Assembly (NCBI RefSeq): GCF_024436055.1
Contig: NZ_JANFNH010000034.1
Span: 1-64,000, forward strand
Reading direction: 5' to 3'
From: Streptantibioticus rubrisoli
Lineage (GTDB): Bacteria; Actinomycetota; Actinomycetes; Streptomycetales; Streptomycetaceae
DNA: 64,000 nt
The notes under the pieces were generated by a model, which made no database searches, was not told the origin of the DNA, and saw only the letters and a list, made by a program, of their open reading frames with translations. Made by a program: the position numbers and the translations under genes. This document shows positions 57,467-64,000 of this stretch, in pieces; the stretch's first letter is position 1, and each line of letters opens with the position of its first letter.

Positions 57467-58203
57467 GGCGCGCACACCTCGCGGTAGCGGGCCAGCACCA
57501 GATCGGCCAACTCCGCAGTACCGCCGACCGTGTCGGCGTACCGCACATCGACCCCCGGGTGCGCCTCCGCCCAGCCCTCGGCCTGCTGCCGGACCCGGCC
57601 CACCAGCGGGCCGCCGCCCAGGAAGTACGGCAGCACCACCAGCCGCCGCGCCCCGAGCCGGGCACAGCGGTCGAGACCCGAGGGCACATCCGGCGCGGCG
57701 ACCAAGCCGAACGCGGTCTCCACGCCCGCGTAGCCGCGCCCCTCCCACAGCAGCCGGGCCGCACGGTGCACCTCGGCGTTGGCGTCGGGGTCGGTGGAGC
57801 CCCGGCCGACCAGCAGCACCGTGGTCGCCGCCCGGTCGGAGGGGGAGCGGCGGCCGTCGCCCAGCGCCGCGTCCAGGCGGCGCTCCAACGCCTCCAGCAG
57901 CTGCGGGCGCGAGTCCAACGGCAGATAGCGGTACGAGATCCCGGGGTGGCGCAGCACCGCGCGGCGCAGGGCGTCCCGTGCGTCGCTCGCGGCCAGCGCC
58001 AACGGCACCGCCGCGAAGTGCCGTTCACCGTGCCGCTCCAGCTCGTCCACCGCGTCGGCCAGCGACTCGACGGATCCTCCGCAGACCGGCAGGCCCGGAT
58101 CCCGCTCGCCGAGCGTTCTGACGAGCGAGTGCAGGGCTGCCGCCGCCTCCTCGTCGTCGCGCGTACCAGGACCGATCAGCAGTAGGGCGGGCGGCGAGCT
58201 CAC
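57463..58203 (-). CDS. cbiX: CbiX-family protein with altered metal site
   Basis: 246-aa protein with two CbiX (sirohydrochlorin chelatase) half-domains. The usual first-half motif GHGTRD is GPGTRD here, and the expected second histidine (normally in a PLMLVSAGH-like segment) reads LALAASDARDA. The second half has VGRGSTDPDANAE, also without a histidine. This argues against normal cobalt chelation by this chain; it may act through the other half, as a subunit, or be a paralogue with a new role. GTG 58203 follows AAGGAG. Coupled to the CobC-like gene. Confidence 0.8.
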   Translation of the reverse strand: MSSPPALLLIGPGTRDDEEAAAALHSLVRTLGERDPGLPVCGGSVESLADAVDELERHGERHFAAVPLALAASDARDALRRAVLRHPGISYRYLPLDSRPQLLEALERRLDAALGDGRRSPSDRAATTVLLVGRGSTDPDANAEVHRAARLLWEGRGYAGVETAFGLVAAPDVPSGLDRCARLGARRLVVLPYFLGGGPLVGRVRQQAEGWAEAHPGVDVRYADTVGGTAELADLVLARYREVCAP

Positions 58204-58305
58204 GGCGGTGTCTCCTTGCTGCGGGTGGTGCCGGGTCTGTGCGTGCGGCACACCGTACCGGCCCTGACCAACGGGTGAACCGGCTGGTAGCAGGGTTGTT
58301 ATGGG

Positions 58306-58713
58306 CTACTGACCGGGGCGCGACGCCAGGGCGGCGGTGGCCGTCGGGGGCCGCCCGCCGGGCGGGGTGGACTTCCGCTTGCGGACGATGAGTTGACCGC
58401 CGGGGGCCGCGGCGAGGGCGGCGGCCTCCGCCACGCTGGGGGTGCCGACGGCGGCGAGCGCGGCGGGCGAGGGCGTGGGGACCGCGATCGCGGCAAGCGT
58501 CGCGGCGTCGTACGCCAGCACCGGTACGCCGCCGAGCCGCCGGGCCGCCTCGACGATCGCTGGTTCGTCCGCCCTGGCGGCGACGGTCGCCAGGGCGGCC
58601 ACCCGGTCCGCAGGCACGTCCGCCTCCGCCAGCACCCGCTCGATCAGCTCGTACACCTCGTCGGCGGGGGCACCCGAACTGGCGCCCACGCCGACGACGG
58701 TCAACCCGCGCAC
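58306..58713 (-). CDS. cobE: CobE / CbiG C-terminal-like cobalamin protein
   Basis: 135-aa protein similar to CobE or the C-terminal domain of CbiG (GVGASSGAPADEVYELI at the start; LATVAARADEPAIVEAA). In the cobalamin route these help ring contraction and C-20 handling. The last 30 residues are a basic tail (RKRKSTPPGGRPP). GTG 58713 overlaps the cobB end by 13 bases; a TTG at 58704 that exactly overlaps the stop is also possible. Confidence 0.75.
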   Translation of the reverse strand: MRGLTVVGVGASSGAPADEVYELIERVLAEADVPADRVAALATVAARADEPAIVEAARRLGGVPVLAYDAATLAAIAVPTPSPAALAAVGTPSVAEAAALAAAPGGQLIVRKRKSTPPGGRPPTATAALASRPGQ

Positions 58714-60125
58714 CGCGCGACGAACCGGTGGGCGAGCGAGGGTTCGGCCGCCCAGTGGGTGTGCAGATAGGAGGCGTGCACGTTCGCGGCCGGTCCGGCC
58801 ACGAAGCCTTCCAGGCGCCGGGTTGGCCGTGACCAGCCCCACGCGGGGGCTTCCCCCGCGCCCGGCTCGATCGTGGTGCGGTGGAACTCGTGGCCGCGCA
58901 GCCTCGTTCCGGCCTCGGCCAGCGGGCTGTCGGTCACCGCGACCGCCTCGCGGTAGCCGAGGGTCAGCTTCCGCGTCATCCGGGCGGTGGCGTTCAGCAC
59001 GCCGCACATCGGGGTGCCGTCCAACTCCGTTGCCAGGTAGAGGAGTCCGGCGCATTCCGCTGCGATCGGGGCGCCTTCGGCGGCCAGGGTGGCTACGGCC
59101 TTGCGCAGTGGTTCGTTGGCGGAGAGGTCGGGGGCGTAGATTTCCGGGAAGCCGCCGCCGATGATCAACCCGGCCGTGCGGTCTGGTAGTTGCTCGTCGC
59201 GTAGTGGGTCGAACGGTACGACCTCCGCGCCCGCGGCGGTCAGGAGTTCGGTGTGTTCCGGGTACGAGAACGTGAAGGCCGGGCCGCTGGCCAGGGCCAC
59301 TATCGGACGCGGCGCCGTCGTGGGGTCGTGCCCACCCGTTCCGCGGGGGGTACCTCCCACGTCCTTAAGGGAGTGGGGGAGGAACGCCTGCTCGCAACCG
59401 ATGGGGTCCCATGGTTCTTCGGGCAGTACCTGGGCCGTTTTCGCCAAGGCCAGCAGGGCCTCCATGTCGCAGCCCGCCAGGACTCGTGCCGCCATCTCGC
59501 CGACCGCGTCCACCGCCTCCGTGCGGCGTTCCGCCGCCGGGATCAGGCCCAGGTGGCGGGCCGGGACGGCGAGGCCCGCGTCGCGGCGCAGGACGCCCAG
59601 GACCGGCACGCCCGACTCGTCCAGGGCCTCGCGCAGCAACTGCTCATGGCGGTCGGAGCCGACCTTGTTGAGGATGACGCCGCCGATCCGTACCTCGGGG
59701 TCCCAGGAGGCGAAGCCGTGCACCAGCGCGGCCACCGAGCGGGACTGCGAGGACGCGTCCACCACCAGTACCACCGGCGCCCGCAGCAGCTTGGCCACCT
59801 GCGCGGTGGAGGCCAGTTCGCCCTGCCCGGCCGCGCCGTCGTACAGCCCCATCACGCCCTCGACCACGGCCAGGTCGGCGCCGCGCGCGCCGTGCAGGAA
59901 CAGCGGCGCGACGCGCCGCGGGCCGCACAGGTAGGCGTCCAGGTTGCGGCCCGGGCGGCCGGTGGCCAGCGTGTGGTACCCGGGGTCGATGTAGTCGGGG
60001 CCGACCTTGTGGGGTGAGACGGCCAGACCGCGCTGGGTGAACGCGGCCATCAGACCGGTGGCTACGGTGGTCTTGCCGCTGCCCGAGGAGGGTGCGGCGA
60101 TCACCAGACGTGGGACGGCTACCAC
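58701..60125 (-). CDS. cobB: cobyrinic acid a,c-diamide synthase
   Basis: 474-aa amidotransferase (CobB/CbiA) making the first two amides of the corrin ring from glutamine. P-loop is SSGSGKTTVATGL near residue 13; the GATase domain is near the end with the cysteine in AAECAGLLYL and a late HEFHRT. The segment at about residues 247-266 (LPHSLKDVGGTPRGTGGHD region) is encoded by a hairpin-rich repeat and looks like an in-frame insert between the two domains. GTG 60125 overlaps the cobO end (GTGGTAG). Confidence 0.93.
   Translation of the reverse strand: MVAVPRLVIAAPSSGSGKTTVATGLMAAFTQRGLAVSPHKVGPDYIDPGYHTLATGRPGRNLDAYLCGPRRVAPLFLHGARGADLAVVEGVMGLYDGAAGQGELASTAQVAKLLRAPVVLVVDASSQSRSVAALVHGFASWDPEVRIGGVILNKVGSDRHEQLLREALDESGVPVLGVLRRDAGLAVPARHLGLIPAAERRTEAVDAVGEMAARVLAGCDMEALLALAKTAQVLPEEPWDPIGCEQAFLPHSLKDVGGTPRGTGGHDPTTAPRPIVALASGPAFTFSYPEHTELLTAAGAEVVPFDPLRDEQLPDRTAGLIIGGGFPEIYAPDLSANEPLRKAVATLAAEGAPIAAECAGLLYLATELDGTPMCGVLNATARMTRKLTLGYREAVAVTDSPLAEAGTRLRGHEFHRTTIEPGAGEAPAWGWSRPTRRLEGFVAGPAANVHASYLHTHWAAEPSLAHRFVARCAG
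59328..59385. repeat. dispersed palindromic repeat inside cobB
   Basis: Begins with GTGCCCACCCGTTCCGC, identical to 8019-8035, then has GTTCC/GGAAC, CCTCCCAC/GTGGGGGAGG and a CTTAAG centre, giving one long imperfect hairpin. It keeps the cobB frame open. Confidence 0.65.
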
Positions 60126-60715
60126 TCGATGCCCCGCTGGCCCTTCTGCCCGGCGTCCATCGGGTGCTTGACCTTGGTCATGTCGGTCACCAGGTCCGCG
60201 GCGTCGATCAGCTTCTGCGGCGCGTTGCGGCCGGTGATGATGACGTGCTGGGTGCCGGGACGGTCCCGCAGCACCGCGAGCACCTCGTCGGTGTCCACCC
60301 AGCCCCAGTGCATGGGGTAGGCGAACTCGTCCAGTACGTACAGCCGGTAGGTCTCGGCGGCCAGGTCGCGCCTGACCTGCGCCCAGCCCTCGCGGGCCGC
60401 CTCCTCGCTGGTCTCCAGGTCGCGCTGCACCCAGGACCAGCCCTCGCCCATCTTGTGCCAGGCGACCGTGCCGCCCTCGCCGGAGTCGCCGAGCACGCGT
60501 AGCGCCCGCTCCTCGCCGACCCGCCACTTGGCGGACTTGACGAACTGGAACACCCCGACCGGCCAGCCCTGGTTCCAGGCGCGCAGCGCCATGCCGAAGG
60601 CGGCCGTGGACTTGCCCTTGCCGGTACCGGTGTGCACGATCGTCAGCGGACGGTTCCGGCGCTGACGGGTCGTCAGCCCATCGTCCGGCACCACACTCGG
60701 CTTCCCCTGCGGCAT
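60119..60715 (-). CDS. cobO: cob(I)yrinic acid a,c-diamide adenosyltransferase
   Basis: 198-aa CobO/BtuR-type enzyme transferring the adenosyl group of ATP to the corrin cobalt. The unusual P-loop is TGTGKGKSTAAFGMALRA near residue 30; later LDEFAYPMHWGW and VIITGRNAPQKLIDAADLVTDM are typical. ATG 60715 shares one base with the chelatase stop. It overlaps cobB at its 3' end. Confidence 0.96.
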   Translation of the reverse strand: MPQGKPSVVPDDGLTTRQRRNRPLTIVHTGTGKGKSTAAFGMALRAWNQGWPVGVFQFVKSAKWRVGEERALRVLGDSGEGGTVAWHKMGEGWSWVQRDLETSEEAAREGWAQVRRDLAAETYRLYVLDEFAYPMHWGWVDTDEVLAVLRDRPGTQHVIITGRNAPQKLIDAADLVTDMTKVKHPMDAGQKGQRGIEW

Positions 60716-62799
60716 TACGCGGCCCTCCTGACGTCACGTACCAGCGCGGACACCGCGTCCGCGCGCAACTCCTCCAAAGTCACGGCCGTACCGGCGAGTT
60801 GGCGGGCCAGCTCACCCGCCAGCCCCAGGCGTACCGGGCCGCTCTCGCAGTCCACGACCACCGACGACACGCCCTCGGCGGCCAGCAGCCGCGCCGCGTG
60901 CCCCGCCAGCGCGACGGGCTCCGTGGCGACCCGTCGCCCACCGGAGGCGCCGCGCGCCGCTGTGGCGTCGGTGGCCCGCCCGTCGGTCACCACGACCAGC
61001 AGCGGGCGCCGGGACGCGTCCCGCAACCGCTCGATCCGCAGCACCTCACGGGCCTTGAGCAGCCCGGCGGCCAGCGGGGTGCGGCCGCCGGTCGGCAGCT
61101 TGGCCAGCCGGGCCGCGCCCGCCTCCACCGAGGAGGTCGGCGGCAGCGCCAGCTCCGCGCCGGTGCCGCGGAAGGTCACCAACCCCACCTTGTCGCGCCG
61201 CTGGTAGGCGTCGAGCAGCAGTGAGAGCACCGCGCCCTTGACCGCGGCCATCCGCTGCCGGGCCGCCATCGACCCGGAGGCGTCGACCACGAACAGCACC
61301 AGGTTGCCCTCCCGGCCCTCGCGCACCGCCTGTCGCAGGTCGTCCCTGCGCAGCACCAGACCCGGACCGCTGCGCCCGCGCGCCCGCTGGTGCGGGGCGG
61401 CGGCGGTCACGGTGGCGGCCAGGTGCAGCTTGGTCAACGTGCCCTGGGGGCGGCGGGCGCCGGTGGTGCGGCCGTGCTCGGTGCGCGCTCGGGAGCGCCG
61501 TCCGGCGACGCCGTCGCCAAGTCCCGCCACGGTCAACGGCCTCGTCCTGAACGGCTCGGCAGCGGCCACCGGGGCCTGCTCGGCGCCCGCGCCGGTGGGT
61601 GCGCCTTCCGCTGCGTCACCGCTGGTGTCCGGCTGCCGCTCGTCGGAGCGCTGGTCGGGGACGGCCGGGTCGTCCGCCGGAGCGTCCTGCGGGGGGCGCC
61701 CACCGCCGTCCGGCCCACCGCCGGGGCCGTCCGGGCCCGGGTCGTCGTCCTCGCCGCGGGAGTCCTCCAGGGCCTCGTCCAGCTTCTGCTCGTCCAGCCC
61801 CGGTGCGTCGAAGGGGTTGCGGCGGCGCCGGTGCGGCAGCGCCAGCAGCGCGGCCTGGCGCACGTCCTCCTCCAGCACCTCGGTGCGGCCCGCCCAGGCG
61901 GCCAGCGCGGTGGCGGTGCGGGCGGTCACGATGTCCGCGCGCATCCCGTCCACCTCGAACGCCGCGCACACGGAGGCGATCTGCCGCAGCGCGGCATCCC
62001 CCAGCCGCACCGACGGCAGCAACTCCCGTGCCGCGGCGATGCGTTGCCGCAGCTCGTCCTCCTCGGCCGCCCAGCGCGCGGCGAACGCCGCCGGATCCTC
62101 GTCGTACGCCAGCCGCCTGCGCACTACCTCGACCCGCTGGCCGGGGTCCCGGGACGCCGACACCTCCACGGTGAGCCCGAAGCGGTCGAGCAACTGCGGG
62201 CGCAGTTCGCCCTCTTCGGGGTTCATGGTGCCGACGAGCAGGAAGCGCGCGGCGTGCCGTACCGAGACGCCCTCGCGCTCGACGTACGAGGCGCCCATCG
62301 CGGCGGCGTCCAGCAGCAGGTCGACCAGGTGGTCGTGGAGCAGGTTGACCTCGTCCACGTAGAGCACCCCGCGGTGCGCGGCGGCCAGCAGACCGGGCTC
62401 GAACGCCTTCTCGCCCTCGGCCAGGGCGCGTTCGATGTCCAGCGCGCCCACCAGCCGGTCCTCGGAGGCGCCCACCGGCAGCTCCACCATCCGCGCCGGA
62501 CGGTCCGTACCGCCGTCCGCCAGGTCGTGCGGGCCGTCCGGGCAGCCGGGGTCCGGCGTCCGCGGGTCACAGGAGAAGCGGCAGCCCGGTACCACCTCGA
62601 CCGGTGGCATCAGCGCCGAAAGCGCCCGTACCGCGGTCGACTTGGCGGTGCCCTTCTCGCCCCGCACCAGCACACCGCCGACCGCGGGGGAGACGGCGTT
62701 CAGCAGCAGGGCGAGCCGCAGGTCGTCCATCCCGACGATCGCCGTGAAGGGGTAGTGGGTGCTCACGCCGGGATGCCTCCTACGAGTGTCGGATGTCAC
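60715..62799 (-). CDS. cobaltochelatase/magnesium chelatase-like AAA+ and VWA protein
   Basis: 694-aa fusion of a ChlI/BchI-type AAA+ ATPase and a ChlD/BchD-type von Willebrand A domain. Walker A is GEKGTAKST, Walker B-like [10 protein letters not shown], and sensor [18 protein letters not shown]. An acidic, Pro/Gly-rich linker (about residues 340-440) precedes the VWA part with the MIDAS motif VDASGSMAA. It is the motor for cobalt insertion with CobN (not in the window). GTG 62799 overlaps the cobQ stop (GTGA); a GTG at 62766 is a possible alternative. Confidence 0.93.
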   Translation of the reverse strand: MTSDTRRRHPGVSTHYPFTAIVGMDDLRLALLLNAVSPAVGGVLVRGEKGTAKSTAVRALSALMPPVEVVPGCRFSCDPRTPDPGCPDGPHDLADGGTDRPARMVELPVGASEDRLVGALDIERALAEGEKAFEPGLLAAAHRGVLYVDEVNLLHDHLVDLLLDAAAMGASYVEREGVSVRHAARFLLVGTMNPEEGELRPQLLDRFGLTVEVSASRDPGQRVEVVRRRLAYDEDPAAFAARWAAEEDELRQRIAAARELLPSVRLGDAALRQIASVCAAFEVDGMRADIVTARTATALAAWAGRTEVLEEDVRQAALLALPHRRRRNPFDAPGLDEQKLDEALEDSRGEDDDPGPDGPGGGPDGGGRPPQDAPADDPAVPDQRSDERQPDTSGDAAEGAPTGAGAEQAPVAAAEPFRTRPLTVAGLGDGVAGRRSRARTEHGRTTGARRPQGTLTKLHLAATVTAAAPHQRARGRSGPGLVLRRDDLRQAVREGREGNLVLFVVDASGSMAARQRMAAVKGAVLSLLLDAYQRRDKVGLVTFRGTGAELALPPTSSVEAGAARLAKLPTGGRTPLAAGLLKAREVLRIERLRDASRRPLLVVVTDGRATDATAARGASGGRRVATEPVALAGHAARLLAAEGVSSVVVDCESGPVRLGLAGELARQLAGTAVTLEELRADAVSALVRDVRRAA

Positions 62800-64000
62800 G
62801 GTGCCCCCGGAGCCAGGAACGGGAGACCGGCGGGTGCGCCGTCCTCGATCAGCCGCAGCAGCGCCGCGGTGTCGGCGTGCTCCTCGATCAGGTCGCCGAG
62901 GCGGTCCAACTGCTCCTCGCGCAGCGCCGCGAAGCTGGTGTCCGGCGCCGGTACGAAGCGGCGGCCGGACGCCCGCGCCACCTCGCGCAGGAACGCCCGG
63001 CGGAAGCCGTCGCTCTCCAGCGAGCCGTGCCAGTGCGTGCCCCAGACCGCGCCGAGGCGCACCCCGTCCAGGAACGGTTCGCCGCCGTCGCCGATCCGGG
63101 CGACGCCGTGGTGGATCTCATAGCCGTCCACCGCCTCGCCCAGCGCCTTGCCGGACGGTCTGGCCAGGGTCTTCTCCGGGGCGAACCGGATACTCACCGG
63201 CAGCAGACCGAGCCCCTCGACGGTTCCGGCGCGGGACTCGACCTCGTCCTCGATGGTCCGCCCGAGGACCTGGAAGCCGCCGCAGACGCCCAGTACCGGC
63301 CTGCCCTCGGCGGCTCGCCTGCGTACCGCGTCCGCCAACCCGCGTTCGTGGAGCCAGCGCAGGGCCTTCACCGTGCCGCGGGTGCCCGGCAGGACGACGA
63401 GGTCGGCGTCGGCGAGTTCCTCCGGACGGTCCACGAACCGGACCACGACGCCGGGTTCCGCGGCCAGCGCGTCCACGTCGGTGAAGTTGGACATCAGCGG
63501 TACGGCGGCGACCGCCACCCGCAGCACGTCCTCACCGTACGGGGGAGCCGAGTTGGACTCCCGGACCGTGCCGCGCAGCGAGACCCGCAGGCCGTCCTCC
63601 TCGTCGATGCCCAGACCGTGCGCGTACGGCAGCACACCCAGCGTGGCGCGTCCGGTGAGGCCGCGCAGCATCTCCAACCCCGGCTCCAGCAGGGAGACAT
63701 CGCCGCGGAACTTGTTCACCAGATATCCGGCGAGCAGTGCCTGGTCCTCGCGGCTGAGCAGCGCGGTGGTGCCGAAGAAGGAGGCGAAGATCCCGCCGCG
63801 GTCGATGTCGCCGACGACGACCACCGGAAGGTTCGCGGCGCGCGCCAGGCCCATGTTGACGATGTCGGTGTGGCGCAGGTTGATCTCCGCCGGGCTGCCC
63901 GCGCCCTCGCAGATCACCACCTCATGGGTGTCGCGCAGTTGTCGGAGGCAGTCCGTGACGGTTTCGAGGAGTTCCTCCCGGCGCCTGGAGTACAGCGTCT
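62796..64000 (-). CDS. cobQ: cobyric acid synthase, N-terminus beyond window
   Basis: Partial: about 400 residues of CobQ/CbiP, which adds four amides to adenosylcobyrinic acid a,c-diamide. Visible are [32 protein letters not shown], and the GATase cysteine in [13 protein letters not shown] with the late EIHHG. The frame stays open through 64000, upstream reading [13 protein letters not shown]; the P-loop and start lie outside. It is the first of the overlapping run cobQ-chelatase-cobO-cobB. Confidence 0.95.
   Translation of the reverse strand, partial: TLYSRRREELLETVTDCLRQLRDTHEVVICEGAGSPAEINLRHTDIVNMGLARAANLPVVVVGDIDRGGIFASFFGTTALLSREDQALLAGYLVNKFRGDVSLLEPGLEMLRGLTGRATLGVLPYAHGLGIDEEDGLRVSLRGTVRESNSAPPYGEDVLRVAVAAVPLMSNFTDVDALAAEPGVVVRFVDRPEELADADLVVLPGTRGTVKALRWLHERGLADAVRRRAAEGRPVLGVCGGFQVLGRTIEDEVESRAGTVEGLGLLPVSIRFAPEKTLARPSGKALGEAVDGYEIHHGVARIGDGGEPFLDGVRLGAVWGTHWHGSLESDGFRRAFLREVARASGRRFVPAPDTSFAALREEQLDRLGDLIEEHADTAALLRLIEDGAPAGLPFLAPGAP

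Noticed and set aside
58204-58305. Cobalamin riboswitch upstream of cbiX
   Set aside because: The 102-bp gap lacks a B12-box-like sequence and is too short for a full riboswitch.

Overview
The window reads as a chromosomal core segment from a high-GC Gram-positive actinomycete, almost certainly Streptomyces or a close relative in the Streptomycetaceae. The evidence is very high GC with strong third-position bias, many GTG starts, ATGA/GTGA stop-start overlaps, a WhiA sporulation regulator, an OpcA-type pentose phosphate cluster, an LAETG cell-wall protein, ectABCD, and an aerobic-type cobalamin cluster. No tRNA, rRNA, CRISPR array, phage or insertion sequence was recognised.

Layout. 1-2.8 kb: a putative regulator divergent from a secreted papain-like cysteine protease and a membrane-anchored partner. 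2.9-7.9 kb: the overlapping chain uvrC-rapZ-yvcK-whiA. 8.2-12.1 kb: gap-pgk-tpiA-secG and an RbpA-family gene, closed by a 17-bp hairpin. 12.2-18.8 kb (minus strand): tkt-tal-zwf-opcA-pgl, the transketolase/transaldolase and oxidative pentose phosphate genes. 19.2-26.2 kb: ctaB and ctaA (haem O/A synthesis) flanking a small protein, a glutamine-synthetase-like plus amidohydrolase pair bounded by an inverted repeat pair, then an ABC exporter. 26.3-33.0 kb: sufRBD-(Rieske)-CSU-sufT for Fe-S cluster assembly, with a perfect SufR-type operator on the sufR start codon and a strong terminator at the end.

33-44.3 kb is a mosaic: SMR efflux pump and TetR regulator, dapD, a DinB-like protein, a hypothetical, uronate/glucarate genes (udh-like, kdgD) with a 42-aa gene remnant, a coupled XRE-MmyB regulator and alcohol dehydrogenase, a methyltransferase, an IclR regulator and a lipoprotein. 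44.3-47.5 kb (minus): ectABCD for ectoine and hydroxyectoine. 47.9-56.4 kb: an amidohydrolase, an HTH-Clp_N protein with two matching palindromes at its own start, an LAETG protein, an ABC transporter, a lipoprotein, a propeller-phosphoesterase, and a mini L7/L12-like protein. 56.4-64 kb (minus): cobQ (cut by the window end), cobaltochelatase, cobO, cobB, a CobE/CbiG-like gene, a CbiX homologue lacking both expected metal-binding histidines, and a CobC-like aminotransferase.

Most of the window is conserved metabolism. The points most worth a second look are the HTH-Clp_N putative autoregulator, the protease/partner/regulator trio, the SufR operator over a start codon, the repeat-derived insert inside cobB, and the altered CbiX.
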